A stretch of 64,000 nt of DNA from contig NZ_FNDY01000017.1 of assembly GCF_900099895.1 (NCBI RefSeq), positions 1-64,000 on the forward strand, given 5' to 3'. The position numbers and the translations under genes are program-made. This document shows, in pieces, positions 15,398-24,567 of this stretch. Position 1 is the stretch's first letter. Each line of letters starts with the position of its first letter. Origin of the DNA: Paenibacillus naphthalenovorans (GTDB lineage: Bacteria; Bacillota; Bacilli; Paenibacillales; NBRC-103111). A model generated the notes under the pieces. It was not told where the DNA came from and searched no databases. It saw only the letters and a list, made by a program, of their open reading frames with translations.

Positions 15398-18300
15398 TTA
15401 TTTAGGAAGCTTCTTCTGCTGTTTCAGCACGCGCTCCAATACAGCTGCCGCCTGCACCCGCGTAAAGTTTTGCCGCGGATCGAAACGGTAGGTTGCTTTC
15501 TTTTGTCCTGTAAGAAGCACGTTCTCAATTCCTTGGATCAAACCGGCCTTAGTGACGGCTTCCACCGATGGTGAGGCATAAAAATCAATTTCAGAGCCAT
15601 CGGTAAATTGTTTTTGCAATGCTGCGATCGACTTTGCCGTATCGGAAGATAGTTTAAGTTCCGCTGCCCTTGCAATCATCACAGCCGCATCCTGACGCGT
15701 GATCGCACTTCCGGGGTTAAACAAGCCTCCGGCGTTTCCTCTAACGATTCCGGCTCTGGCTGCGGTCTCGATGTATTTATAATCATACAAAGGATTAGTA
15801 CTGCCGGTAGCCGGAACATCTCTAAACGTTTGAGTACCGCTATAGTTCAAAGGCAGATCAAAAGCTTTGACCAGCACCGTTGCAAATTCCCCGCGAGTAA
15901 TGGGCTCGTTAGGGACAAACAAAGCGGGTGATTTGTTATACATGTATCCTTTGGAGTACAGCGTATCTAAAGTATCTCTTCCCCACTCATGGCTGGTAAT
16001 ATCATTGAAGCTGTCGTACATGTACATGACCTGGAAATAGCCGAAGTGATCGATAGGCACCGTAATCGTGTTTTTCTTCGGATCGACGACACCGCCGATA
16101 TTTTTCCACGCCAACGTGGTCATGCCCCGGTAATCTTCAAAGATATCTAATTGATACACCGTTACATACTTCCAGGAATCTTCGCGAATGCTGTTATCGT
16201 ATTTCAGTGTCAACTCTCCGCGCTTGGTAGGCACAACCATATCCTTTAAATCGTTTACGGTTCTTTTTTGATAGAAGCGCACATTGCTGGAGCTGCCATC
16301 CACATTGTACGGATCTTGTCCGGTACCTGTCAACGCTTCCTTTAGCTTATCCGTATCCATATAATCGTTCTCTTTAATATAACCGGCATTGATCCAATAC
16401 AGCTGGCTGATCGGTCTAAACTTCCGAGTCGGCTCCTCTAAGAAAAAGCTGGCGCTTGCATCGCTGAGATAGTCTTTGCTAACTCTTCCATCCTTCGTAT
16501 TGGCTATCCCAAAGAAAATCTTGCGATCGCCCGTCAAATATTGCTGCTGCGCTGTAGGGTCATTGCGCATCAGCTTCGTATCTTTGGGGAACGTAAGCTC
16601 CAGATCGCCTTCAAACAGCTTATATTTGTTTTGAAGCGGCATCAGCATTTGGGCGCCCTCGATCGAGGTGTTAACGTTATTCACGACGAAGCTGCCTTTT
16701 GTCTGCTCCGTACCGCGAATTACGGTAAAATTGATTGTGTTGTTTCCGGACTTCAAATTTTGATAACGGTAATAAAAATAAGGCTTGTTATCGGCCGGAT
16801 CAATCTTGCTCCGGACAACATCATTTTTACCGAATATAACGCTGTCCGCATTCTCGGCCTCTAATTTAATATCCACAAAATTCCCATTGACCTTTGCCTG
16901 CTGCTGGTTGCCGACTTGGATCAATTGAGGCAGAATGACCCGATACGGAACCGGTTCGCGGGATATCGTAATCGTTCGGATTTCGGTGATACCTGTATTA
17001 TTCGAGATAAGGAATTCAAAAACCACATCCCCGTTAAACGGCAGCGAAACGGGATTGGTTGTGAACCCGCCAGTAGAGGTATTGATATTTAAATATTGGA
17101 CCTGTCCGCTGGCGGGAGAAGCGGGATAGCCCCAGCCTGGACCGGAACGAGCATCAAAAGTCAGAACAGGGTTCCCCTGAGTATCCGTCTTGCGCACATT
17201 TAATCGGATCGTGTCCGCATTCGTGAACATTCCGGTAAAAGATACTTCGGATGCATTAGTAACATATTTGTCCGGAGTCTGCGCTTTAGTAAACTTCTCC
17301 AACGGAGTAGGCAATATATCCCCTGCAAAAGCAGGAGTAGGCAGTGTGAATTTGAAAATTTCATACTGTGCCGTTGTTACGACCGTTCCGTTCAGGCGCA
17401 AACTGAATTTGATCGTATTTCTTCCTTCAACAATTAAAGATTCACCTGCCGGCAAAGCCGGAGACCAGGTGCGAGCCGCCCCTAAATCAAGCATCATCGT
17501 AGAATCATTGTTAGGGAAATCACCGGCAGTCAAATTGGTCGTTCTGCCATTCACAGCTACCTCTATATTCGGGTATTCAGTAGATGGCAGATTCATAATG
17601 CGTGCTTGCAAACAAACGGCACCCGGCGTTCCCCCCACGGTACATGCCGGTGTGTCCAGCGCCACGTTCTTAATCATCATATTGTTATGGAAGTTGATTG
17701 GAATGACATAAGGCGTGCTGGTGATCGTGACAGGGAAATCCAACCGTCCGTTGCTATCTCCGTTTGGCACAACGGATAATGTTGTATTGCCATCCCGAAT
17801 TCCGCTCAATTGAAATTTCCATTTTTCCTCAGTGCCGACCGTACCGACATGCGTTGCAGTGAAATTGGTAGGCGTACCAGCAACATTCGCTACCACCGTG
17901 CCTGTTGCGGGATTAACATTCGTCGTATAAACGAAGAATTCCGAAGGAAGCTCATTGATTTCATTTCCGCCGTTCTCATTCAGCGCTACTTCAATAGGCA
18001 CTCCCAAAGCGTCATTACCTAGATTTTTAGTAACCTTGGTGACATAAGGGGCTGTCGGATCGTAATAATTGAAATGAAAAACTTGCTGCGGCACCTGACC
18101 GATCAAACCCGTACCGGTAAAGAATGTGATAATAATCGTTTGCTTCCGGTTTGTCGGCAGAGCAAGCGGAACGGATCCCAAATCAAATATTTTATAGTGT
18201 GATGTAGTCTGGAGAACAGGCAGCGCCGATGGTCCTGTAAAATCAACGCGAGTCGTGGGCCCGTTCACTACTTGAATATCAGCGTACACATATTTGGTCA

Positions 18301-19168
18301 CCGTGGTTGATCCCGTTTCAAAATCAACCTTAAGCTTCCCTGTAAGAATGGCCGATGTTTGATCCAGTTGAGGCAATGGGTCGTTCACCAGCTTTTGAGG
18401 GGTCGACCCTGGAGCCGCGGATTGGATGGCTCCATCGTACAAAAACGGACCGCCGTCATTAAAAACAAATTTGCGTGTCAGCGTATACGAATTCGTACTG
18501 TTGCTCGCAACAATTTTAAAAATATTGTCCCCCGCCTGCATATTGAATTCACCATTGCGGCTTGGGATAAAGGTGAAGTCTCCATTGCTGCTGCGGTATG
18601 CGGTGATCGGATTGGATTGCCCTAACAAATACCCTTGTATAGTCGTCGCATTAGGCGATTTCCCCGTAATGGTATAGGCTGTTTGGGTAGGATCCTGCGG
18701 ATACATAAGATTGTCGTCCAAAGGAACCTGGTTAAATCTTAAATCCGTAATGTTCGTCGTAGGCGTAAATGTAATATAAGCAGGTTGTGAAGCCAGCCGG
18801 GTCACATCTCCCGTGAAGAACGTAATTTTATTAGTACCTTCCGTTAATTGGACATTATTAAAAGTAATCTCATAAGCAGAGCTGCGATTCCCTTTGTTTG
18901 TTCTGTTTTCTACCGGTGCCCCGGGATTTGTGCTCAAATTCTCAATCTCATAATAAATGCCTGCAATCTCCGAATCGTCAATGTTGTCAACTTCGACGGT
19001 TATATCCACATATTCGCTGGTTACCGGCGTTGGGCTGCTTTCATTGATGCTGAAACCCTTAACCTTTAAGGTGGTTGCAGCAAAAGCTGTTGTCAGCGGA
19101 ACCATCATCGAAACCAGCATAGCCATGATGACAAAGATACTGACGAATCGCTTCTTCATTTGTTTCAA
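15398..19168 (-). CDS. Large secreted surface protein with C-terminal SLH motifs
   Basis: About 1256 residues. A signal peptide (MKKRFVSIFVIMAMLVSMMV..., cut near AFA-ATT) leads to a very long beta-rich region with no catalytic motif I can name, then three C-terminal SLH motifs (last ~190 residues; e.g. LFVPNEPITRGEFATVLVKAF, GLFNPGSAITRQDAAVMIARA). It is likely a wall-bound structural or adhesive protein. The best start is a TTG at 19168: AGGAGG lies 9 bases upstream, whereas the nearest ATG (19159) is 18 bases from it. A second, almost complete anti-16S sequence lies further upstream without a start codon. It sits next to the S-layer gene and the csaB cluster. Confidence 0.82.
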   Translation of the reverse strand: MKQMKKRFVSIFVIMAMLVSMMVPLTTAFAATTLKVKGFSINESSPTPVTSEYVDITVEVDNIDDSEIAGIYYEIENLSTNPGAPVENRTNKGNRSSAYEITFNNVQLTEGTNKITFFTGDVTRLASQPAYITFTPTTNITDLRFNQVPLDDNLMYPQDPTQTAYTITGKSPNATTIQGYLLGQSNPITAYRSSNGDFTFIPSRNGEFNMQAGDNIFKIVASNSTNSYTLTRKFVFNDGGPFLYDGAIQSAAPGSTPQKLVNDPLPQLDQTSAILTGKLKVDFETGSTTVTKYVYADIQVVNGPTTRVDFTGPSALPVLQTTSHYKIFDLGSVPLALPTNRKQTIIITFFTGTGLIGQVPQQVFHFNYYDPTAPYVTKVTKNLGNDALGVPIEVALNENGGNEINELPSEFFVYTTNVNPATGTVVANVAGTPTNFTATHVGTVGTEEKWKFQLSGIRDGNTTLSVVPNGDSNGRLDFPVTITSTPYVIPINFHNNMMIKNVALDTPACTVGGTPGAVCLQARIMNLPSTEYPNIEVAVNGRTTNLTAGDFPNNDSTMMLDLGAARTWSPALPAGESLIVEGRNTIKFSLRLNGTVVTTAQYEIFKFTLPTPAFAGDILPTPLEKFTKAQTPDKYVTNASEVSFTGMFTNADTIRLNVRKTDTQGNPVLTFDARSGPGWGYPASPASGQVQYLNINTSTGGFTTNPVSLPFNGDVVFEFLISNNTGITEIRTITISREPVPYRVILPQLIQVGNQQQAKVNGNFVDIKLEAENADSVIFGKNDVVRSKIDPADNKPYFYYRYQNLKSGNNTINFTVIRGTEQTKGSFVVNNVNTSIEGAQMLMPLQNKYKLFEGDLELTFPKDTKLMRNDPTAQQQYLTGDRKIFFGIANTKDGRVSKDYLSDASASFFLEEPTRKFRPISQLYWINAGYIKENDYMDTDKLKEALTGTGQDPYNVDGSSSNVRFYQKRTVNDLKDMVVPTKRGELTLKYDNSIREDSWKYVTVYQLDIFEDYRGMTTLAWKNIGGVVDPKKNTITVPIDHFGYFQVMYMYDSFNDITSHEWGRDTLDTLYSKGYMYNKSPALFVPNEPITRGEFATVLVKAFDLPLNYSGTQTFRDVPATGSTNPLYDYKYIETAARAGIVRGNAGGLFNPGSAITRQDAAVMIARAAELKLSSDTAKSIAALQKQFTDGSEIDFYASPSVEAVTKAGLIQGIENVLLTGQKKATYRFDPRQNFTRVQAAAVLERVLKQQKKLPK

Positions 19169-19231
19169 TGGTCTTTTCCTCCTTATGTATAAAAAATGCA
19201 TTATCAACGGGAATGAATGCTATGTTCTCTT

Positions 19232-19249
19232 GGATTACCTCCTTTTTTT
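19232..19249 (-). promoter_or_regulatory. Extended Shine-Dalgarno sequence in the leader (possible STAB-SD)
   Basis: The minus strand reads AAAAAAAGGAGGTAATCC, which matches the complement of the 16S rRNA 3' end over nearly its full length, yet no start codon follows at the usual distance. The gene it precedes uses another AGGAGG about 55 bases downstream. Confidence 0.5.
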
Positions 19250-19359
19250 GCAAGATCATGCATGAGTATTAACCATTTCCCAAAAAGCTGCGTGTACATT
19301 TGTTATCGGCTGGGAAGAACAAAAATGTTATAGATTGGGTACAAAAAAACGGAAGTCAC

Positions 19360-19392
19360 AAAAAATCCCAGACCTTAAAGGTCTGGGATTCG
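19360..19392 (-). terminator. tagO terminator
   Basis: AATCCCAGACCT / AGGTCTGGGATT 12-bp stem followed on the minus strand by TTTTTTGTG, just after the tagO stop. Confidence 0.88.
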
Positions 19393-19407
19393 GTATTGGT
19401 ATTATTG

Positions 19408-20526
19408 TTATTTTGACACTCTTGAACGGTCGCTCAACTGCATCGTTTTCATACGGATTTTGTTTAAAAATTTGAGTACAGGCTTCCTCGTCTTGCTGAT
19501 AATGCCGATCGCCTCTGCCCCGAGAACCAGAATGCACAACAGCACGACCACGAGAATGACCGCTCCCCAAAGCGTTTGCTGCTCCGACATATAGGACAGC
19601 AGGACGGCTGAGGAGCCGAACAGCAATGCAATGCCATAAATAATCAATACCGTTGTACGATGGCTGAAACCAAGCTGCAGCAGGCAATGATGCAGATGGC
19701 TTTTGTCCGCGACCGAGATTGGCAGATTGTTAACCCAACGTCGCAAGATGGCGAAGAAGGTGTCGGACAGCGGCACCCCGAGAATCATAACCGGCACAAG
19801 CAGAGATACCACCGTCGCTTGCTTAAAACCAAGCACAGATAAAGTAGCCAAGCAAAAACCAAGGAACAATGCACCGGAATCGCCCATGAAAATTTTTGCC
19901 GGATGGAAGTTGTAGAACAGAAAGCCTGCAATGCTGCCCAGCAAAACCACACATAGCAAAACAACCGTTGTATTGCCCATCATTAAAGCGAGCACAAGTA
20001 TGGTGGTGGTCGCAATGCCCGAAACCCCGGCAGATAGACCGTCAAGACCATCGATCAGATTGATGGCATTGGTAACGCCCACGATCCAGAAGATCGTCAA
20101 CGGTACGGAGAGCCATGATAACGAAATCGTTCCGTCTCCGAACGGCACATTGACAAGTTCAATGGCCACTCCTGAATAAACAACGACGCAGGCGGCCAAT
20201 ATTTGACCCAGCAGCTTGATTTTGGGCGATAAATCATAGCGGTCATCGAACGCGCCGATCAGAACAACGATCGCCCCCCCGACCAGAAGCCCGAATACCA
20301 CATCGTTCTTTAGCGAATCGATAGCCGGGGAAATAACAAAATAAGCTCCAATAAATGCAATAAATATGGCAAGTCCGCCCAACCTCGGCATAATGCGGTT
20401 ATGTACCTTGCGGTGATTCGGCGCGTCAACGGCCCCGACCCAAAAAGCAAAGCGTTTCACTAGCGGCGTCATAAGCAAAGCGATAAGTAATGCAGTGACA
20501 AAGCCGATTCCGTATAACAAATTCAT
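19408..20526 (-). CDS. tagO: Undecaprenyl-phosphate GlcNAc-1-phosphate transferase
   Basis: About 372 residues with some ten membrane helices, of the TagO/WecA family. It starts wall teichoic acid or secondary wall polymer synthesis by moving GlcNAc-1-P from UDP-GlcNAc to undecaprenyl phosphate. Family motifs: DAPNHRKVHNRIMPRLGG, NAINLIDGLDGLSAGVS and the FNFHPAKIFMGDSGALFLG type sequence. The start is uncertain: the ATG at 20526 fits the family's N-terminus, while a GTG at 20538 and one at 20568 are also in frame. A promoter lies at 20574-20603. With tagA and csaB upstream it forms a wall polymer cluster. Confidence 0.9.
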   Translation of the reverse strand: MNLLYGIGFVTALLIALLMTPLVKRFAFWVGAVDAPNHRKVHNRIMPRLGGLAIFIAFIGAYFVISPAIDSLKNDVVFGLLVGGAIVVLIGAFDDRYDLSPKIKLLGQILAACVVVYSGVAIELVNVPFGDGTISLSWLSVPLTIFWIVGVTNAINLIDGLDGLSAGVSGIATTTILVLALMMGNTTVVLLCVVLLGSIAGFLFYNFHPAKIFMGDSGALFLGFCLATLSVLGFKQATVVSLLVPVMILGVPLSDTFFAILRRWVNNLPISVADKSHLHHCLLQLGFSHRTTVLIIYGIALLFGSSAVLLSYMSEQQTLWGAVILVVVLLCILVLGAEAIGIISKTRKPVLKFLNKIRMKTMQLSDRSRVSK

Positions 20527-20573
20527 GTGTATGTTCACAGCCCCTTTTTCTATGAAAACCCCAAACACTCCAA

Positions 20574-20603
20574 ATTATACTCTGATGGTTTTGGAAATAC
20601 CAA
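20574..20603 (-). promoter_or_regulatory. tagO promoter
   Basis: TTGGTA, 18 bases, TATAAT on the minus strand, giving a leader of about 40 bases to ATG 20526. It suggests tagO can be transcribed separately from tagA. Confidence 0.6.
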
Positions 20604-20654
20604 TACCAATTTTGTGCGGTTTTAGCGGTTTTCAGGTTGTTTTCACAGTTTCAG

Positions 20655-21398
20655 TCAAGGTTTCTGCACATTTTCTTTTTCACGGATGACTTTCAAAGCG
20701 AATTTCGGCAGCACAAGCATTCTTTTATACCGCCAAGGCTCCTGCAACAACCGATAGAACCATTCGAGCCTCAACTTTTGGAACAACACTGGCGCGCGCT
20801 TTAACTTCCCCGACAATACGTCAAAGCTGCCCCCGACTCCCATCATTACAGGTACACCCAGCTGATTCTTGTACTTTGCAATCCACGGCTCTTGTTTGTC
20901 CGCCGACCGACCGACCAGCAGAATATCAGGTGCTGCGGCACGAATAGCTTCAATAACACCAGCTTCCTCTTTTTCACCAAAAAAACCATCCCTGAAACCG
21001 ACAAGCTTGATTCCCGGATACAGCTCCTGCAGCCGGGTCGCCGCTGCCTCAATGACATCGGGGGCTGCGCCGACAAGGTATACTTTCCAGCCCTGCCGTT
21101 CGCCTGCCTTCATTAATTCTTGAATCAGATCAAACCCCGTTACACGTTCCGCGACGGGATTGCCGACATAGCCGGAAGCCCACACGACACCTGCCCCATC
21201 GGGAACAACAAGCTCGGCTTCTTTCATCATTTGCATATAATCCGGATGTTCAAGGGCGGTCATGACCATAATCGGATTGGCCGTAATGACCTGATGCGGC
21301 TCACGCCGAGCAATCACTTGGCTTAAATAAGCAACCGTATCTTTCATGCTCATCTTCGAAATCGGTACACCAAAAATGGATACTTTGGGAAAACTCAC
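20655..21398 (-). CDS. tagA: WecG/TagA/CpsF family glycosyltransferase (ManNAc transferase)
   Basis: 247 residues, GT26 family. In wall polymer synthesis TagA adds ManNAc from UDP-ManNAc to the TagO product. Family motifs: ITANPIMVMTALEHPDYMQMM, VVPDGAGVVWAS, GVGGSFDVLSGKLKRAP and the C-terminal LRLEWFYRLLQEPWRYKRML. The usual G-APKQE segment reads GRSADKQEPWI here, a small variation. The ATG overlaps the csaB stop by 4 bases (ATGA), so the two are translationally coupled. UDP-ManNAc would come from the mnaA gene at 56 kb. Confidence 0.9.
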   Translation of the reverse strand: MSFPKVSIFGVPISKMSMKDTVAYLSQVIARREPHQVITANPIMVMTALEHPDYMQMMKEAELVVPDGAGVVWASGYVGNPVAERVTGFDLIQELMKAGERQGWKVYLVGAAPDVIEAAATRLQELYPGIKLVGFRDGFFGEKEEAGVIEAIRAAAPDILLVGRSADKQEPWIAKYKNQLGVPVMMGVGGSFDVLSGKLKRAPVLFQKLRLEWFYRLLQEPWRYKRMLVLPKFALKVIREKENVQKP

Positions 21399-22519
21399 TG
21401 CATCCCCCGTCCTTTAGCAAAAAATGACGCGATACGCTCAGCCGGACGCCCTGCTTCAATCTTCAACTGTTCGATCGCCTGCCTTTTGTCCCGCTTCCAT
21501 GAAGCACCGTCTGCCAGCATTCCCAATGTCTCTTGAGCCAGATCTTCCGATCGGGGCTGTTTGGTAGTGCCGGCCGATTTCATGCCTAGCCGGTTCAAAA
21601 ACTGATCAATTTTCGGATCATAAGAGAGCCCGACCATGGGGACGTATTGGCTTGCCGCATAGATTAAGGAGTGTAGGCGCATGCCTAGAAGCACCTGACA
21701 GGCTGCCACCTCCGCCAGCATATCCTGAGGATGAGTTACCTCCCGCGCTAATGAAAGCCGCTCTTTGTAGATTTCCCCCATCTGTTCCATCACATACAAA
21801 GATGCCTTCTCGTCCGACGGCAGATGGAACGGGAGAAATCGAATAACCGCATCCGATTTTTCCAGAACGACCTGAAGAGATTCAGCCACCGCCCTGAGTT
21901 CAGAACGGTCCTCGTTCCAAAAACGGACGGAAACCCCAATTACAGGTTTCGTTTCACCGCTCGGAGTTTGTGTCGGTTGTCCGCGCATAGGCAATCCCAT
22001 TACCGGGTCCGGCACCACTTCCACCTCTGATGGTGATATCCCCATCTTCCCTAGCAAGGCTTTGGATTCCTCATCCCTTACCGTTATAAATGAACTGCGT
22101 TGAAAAGCAGACCGAATCCATCCGAAAAATAACCTGCGATGTACCGGACCGATGCCCTGGGAGTAAATAAATACAGGCTTTCCCATCCACTGCGCCAAAC
22201 GGATGACAGCAATATAATAAGGGATCGTCTTTGGACTCGTTTCATCCTGCAGCAAGCTTCCGCCGCCGCTGATCAGTCCGTCGGCATTCCGTAAAGCCTG
22301 CCATACCTCCATGGGCTTCATTCTGTGGACGGCTTCCACTCCATAAGTCCGTGCCGTTTCCGCCGGGTTCACGGACAGAACGACAGGGACGAATGTTACG
22401 CCCTGTCGTTCTCCTTGTTCCTGTAGAGCCAGCAGAATAGATTGAAGAACTGCCTCGTCACCGCTATTGTTAAAACCGTAATAACCTGATATCGCTATGC
22501 GTTTAACCGAGGTACCCAT
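21395..22519 (-). CDS. csaB: Polysaccharide pyruvyl transferase CsaB
   Basis: About 374 residues of the CsaB family, which adds pyruvate ketals to ManNAc in the secondary cell wall polymer and so creates the ligand for SLH domains. Seen: the N-terminal ISGYYGFNNSGDEAVLQSI motif, ISGGGSLLQDETSPKTIPYY and the C-terminal VLLGMRLHSLIYAASQYVPMVGLSYDPKI. The start at 22519 follows AAGGAG by 9 bases and lies inside the 3' end of the DUF5693 gene (25-base overlap). Three SLH-bearing proteins elsewhere in the window are its likely clients. Confidence 0.93.
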   Translation of the reverse strand: MGTSVKRIAISGYYGFNNSGDEAVLQSILLALQEQGERQGVTFVPVVLSVNPAETARTYGVEAVHRMKPMEVWQALRNADGLISGGGSLLQDETSPKTIPYYIAVIRLAQWMGKPVFIYSQGIGPVHRRLFFGWIRSAFQRSSFITVRDEESKALLGKMGISPSEVEVVPDPVMGLPMRGQPTQTPSGETKPVIGVSVRFWNEDRSELRAVAESLQVVLEKSDAVIRFLPFHLPSDEKASLYVMEQMGEIYKERLSLAREVTHPQDMLAEVAACQVLLGMRLHSLIYAASQYVPMVGLSYDPKIDQFLNRLGMKSAGTTKQPRSEDLAQETLGMLADGASWKRDKRQAIEQLKIEAGRPAERIASFFAKGRGMQ

Positions 22520-24534
22520 CGCCGCCAACTCCTTACTACAATTTCCCATACTGCAATGAAACCAATTCCGATCAAGGTTCCGAAAGCAAGCCCGTAGACG
22601 ACGCGAATGGATGAAATCATCAGCGGCGTATGCAGGTGAGCGAACGTATCGACCACGGAAGCTTGACCGATTACCCCGGCAAGAATCAATAGCAGCGCAC
22701 TCCGGTATTTATAGCTAAGGTAAGCCCCAAGTATGAAAATCGGGTGTGAAATCAGGAATTCCTTTGTCCGCGGGCGAACCCCGAGCGTATTTTCCAAGAA
22801 GGATCGGAAATATCTCTCCAGCGAGGAGGCCTGTCCTTCATTCCCCGTCCGGGACAAATAATAGAAGCCTGCTGCCGCGATAATCGCGGCAGCAATAACC
22901 CACAGCACGCTGATATTGGAAGTAAGGATCTGACGCCCGCGAAGGACACGCTCTTTGTAAGTCATTCTCTCGCTAAACAACAGCCAATATAGGCCTGCCA
23001 AAGCGATTGGAGCCAAATGCAGCACGCTGACACCACGGAATTGCTGCAGCACCAGCATATAGGTGATTTGATTCAGCAAACTTACAATAAAGAGAATGCC
23101 GATGGCCGACACCAATGTGGTTCGGAGCAGCAGCAGCAGGGCGAATCCGATTCTGGACCCTTCCGCTCGGTCCCATTTTTCCCGGCAGGTACGAATGGCC
23201 ATCATAATCGCCAGTGTCGGAGCGCAGGTACCCGCGCCCAGCGCCAAAGCTTGCGCGAACAGGCTGGTGTTGAGCACGAGCAATCCCGCAGAGCCCAACA
23301 TACCGAGCAGAAACAACGCCAAGGCCAGCTCAGGCACGAAATAAGCGATCGTGAGCGCAATCAACGCAACAGCACCGGCCCATACCAGAACCTTTGCGAT
23401 ATTTTGCCAGCTGGAGTATACATACTGGAAGGCTTCCGCCTGTCCCATCGAGTAGCCTGAGGCTTGGATGCGCGGAATTGCGCCATCCGGACCATCCAAA
23501 GCGGCATAAATCGCATCAAGCGGATGCAGAATTTGCCCTTTATCGAGGTTTTTGACTGCTCGGGCATTCAGGAACACCATCCGAATGTTGCGGTCTTTCA
23601 CCGCCAGAACAAAACGGTCCGATACGCCCTGTATACGTCCCTTCAGCTCCTCTTCAGACAAATTCTCCGTCAGCTTCTGGGCATCGGTCTCCGTAAAGGA
23701 ATGGAGCCTTACCACATTATGATGGATTCGTTTGGCCAAGCCGGCAAAGCCCTTTTGCTCCGTCTTTTGCAGCTCGATAACCGCAAGGCCTATACGATGC
23801 TTGCGCATCAGCTCGCCCATTTTGTCCAGATTGGTCGTATCCTTCTCGCTAACGAATCCAGGCACGGTTTCCCCATCCACGATGAATCTCTTGACGCCGA
23901 GCTTTCTCAGCTGTGCAAGCAATGCGTCCATCTGGTTCGTATTAAACGGGCGGCGGTTCGACATGCGGACGACAATCGAGAAACCCTCATCCTTCAACAT
24001 TTGAAGCGTGATAGGATCGGGATCCATCGTTTTGAGCATCGCCTCGTCCATCGCCATTTCAATGATCATGCCAGGCTGATGATTAAAGCTCCAAGATCTG
24101 GTTCTAACACCCAAATCATGGAATGTCTGCTCGATGAGCGGCTGAAGTTGAGGCTGCGAATCGGTCTCCGTGAACAAAACATACGTGAAGTTCTCGCCCG
24201 GGGAGAACGGAACTTGCATAAGCACAGACGCGTCGCGGGACGAAAACACCTCGATACGGCGGCTGAGCTTCAGCTCATTTAATGTCGCCTCGTATACAGC
24301 CATACTTCCCACGCCATGCTGCTTCAGCTTGACAAGCTGGTCACTCACGAATTTACGCGGATTCGTCTGCATATCCGAAATTTCGAGCAAATCGCGATAA
24401 TCCATGACAAACTCGACCTTACGCCCGGACTGCTGCTCAGTTTGGTAACGTTCATACGCTATGGGAATGGAGGCCAGCACTCCGAGAATGACCAGCCACC
24501 ACAATCCTTTGCGCGCTAATTGATTCCACTTCAT
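22495..24534 (-). CDS. DUF5693 membrane protein
   Basis: About 679 residues. One N-terminal membrane helix (about 12-30) is followed by a large extracytoplasmic region (about 35-370) and a C-terminal half with around ten helices. DUF5693 proteins are commonly next to csaB in Bacillales; their role is unknown, but the context points to export or assembly of the wall polymer. Two starts are possible: ATG 24534 (AAGG 8 bases upstream) or TTG 24549 (GGGAG 9 bases upstream). Its 3' end overlaps csaB. Confidence 0.75.
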   Translation of the reverse strand: MKWNQLARKGLWWLVILGVLASIPIAYERYQTEQQSGRKVEFVMDYRDLLEISDMQTNPRKFVSDQLVKLKQHGVGSMAVYEATLNELKLSRRIEVFSSRDASVLMQVPFSPGENFTYVLFTETDSQPQLQPLIEQTFHDLGVRTRSWSFNHQPGMIIEMAMDEAMLKTMDPDPITLQMLKDEGFSIVVRMSNRRPFNTNQMDALLAQLRKLGVKRFIVDGETVPGFVSEKDTTNLDKMGELMRKHRIGLAVIELQKTEQKGFAGLAKRIHHNVVRLHSFTETDAQKLTENLSEEELKGRIQGVSDRFVLAVKDRNIRMVFLNARAVKNLDKGQILHPLDAIYAALDGPDGAIPRIQASGYSMGQAEAFQYVYSSWQNIAKVLVWAGAVALIALTIAYFVPELALALFLLGMLGSAGLLVLNTSLFAQALALGAGTCAPTLAIMMAIRTCREKWDRAEGSRIGFALLLLLRTTLVSAIGILFIVSLLNQITYMLVLQQFRGVSVLHLAPIALAGLYWLLFSERMTYKERVLRGRQILTSNISVLWVIAAAIIAAAGFYYLSRTGNEGQASSLERYFRSFLENTLGVRPRTKEFLISHPIFILGAYLSYKYRSALLLILAGVIGQASVVDTFAHLHTPLMISSIRVVYGLAFGTLIGIGFIAVWEIVVRSWRRWVPRLNA

Positions 24535-24567
24535 GTACCTTGCCTTCAATGCTGTCAGCTCCCAATG

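Noticed and set aside
19059-19259. 66-codon minus-strand frame over the leader of the SLH gene
   Set aside because: It starts before, not after, the strong anti-16S sequence and overlaps the signal-peptide region in another frame.
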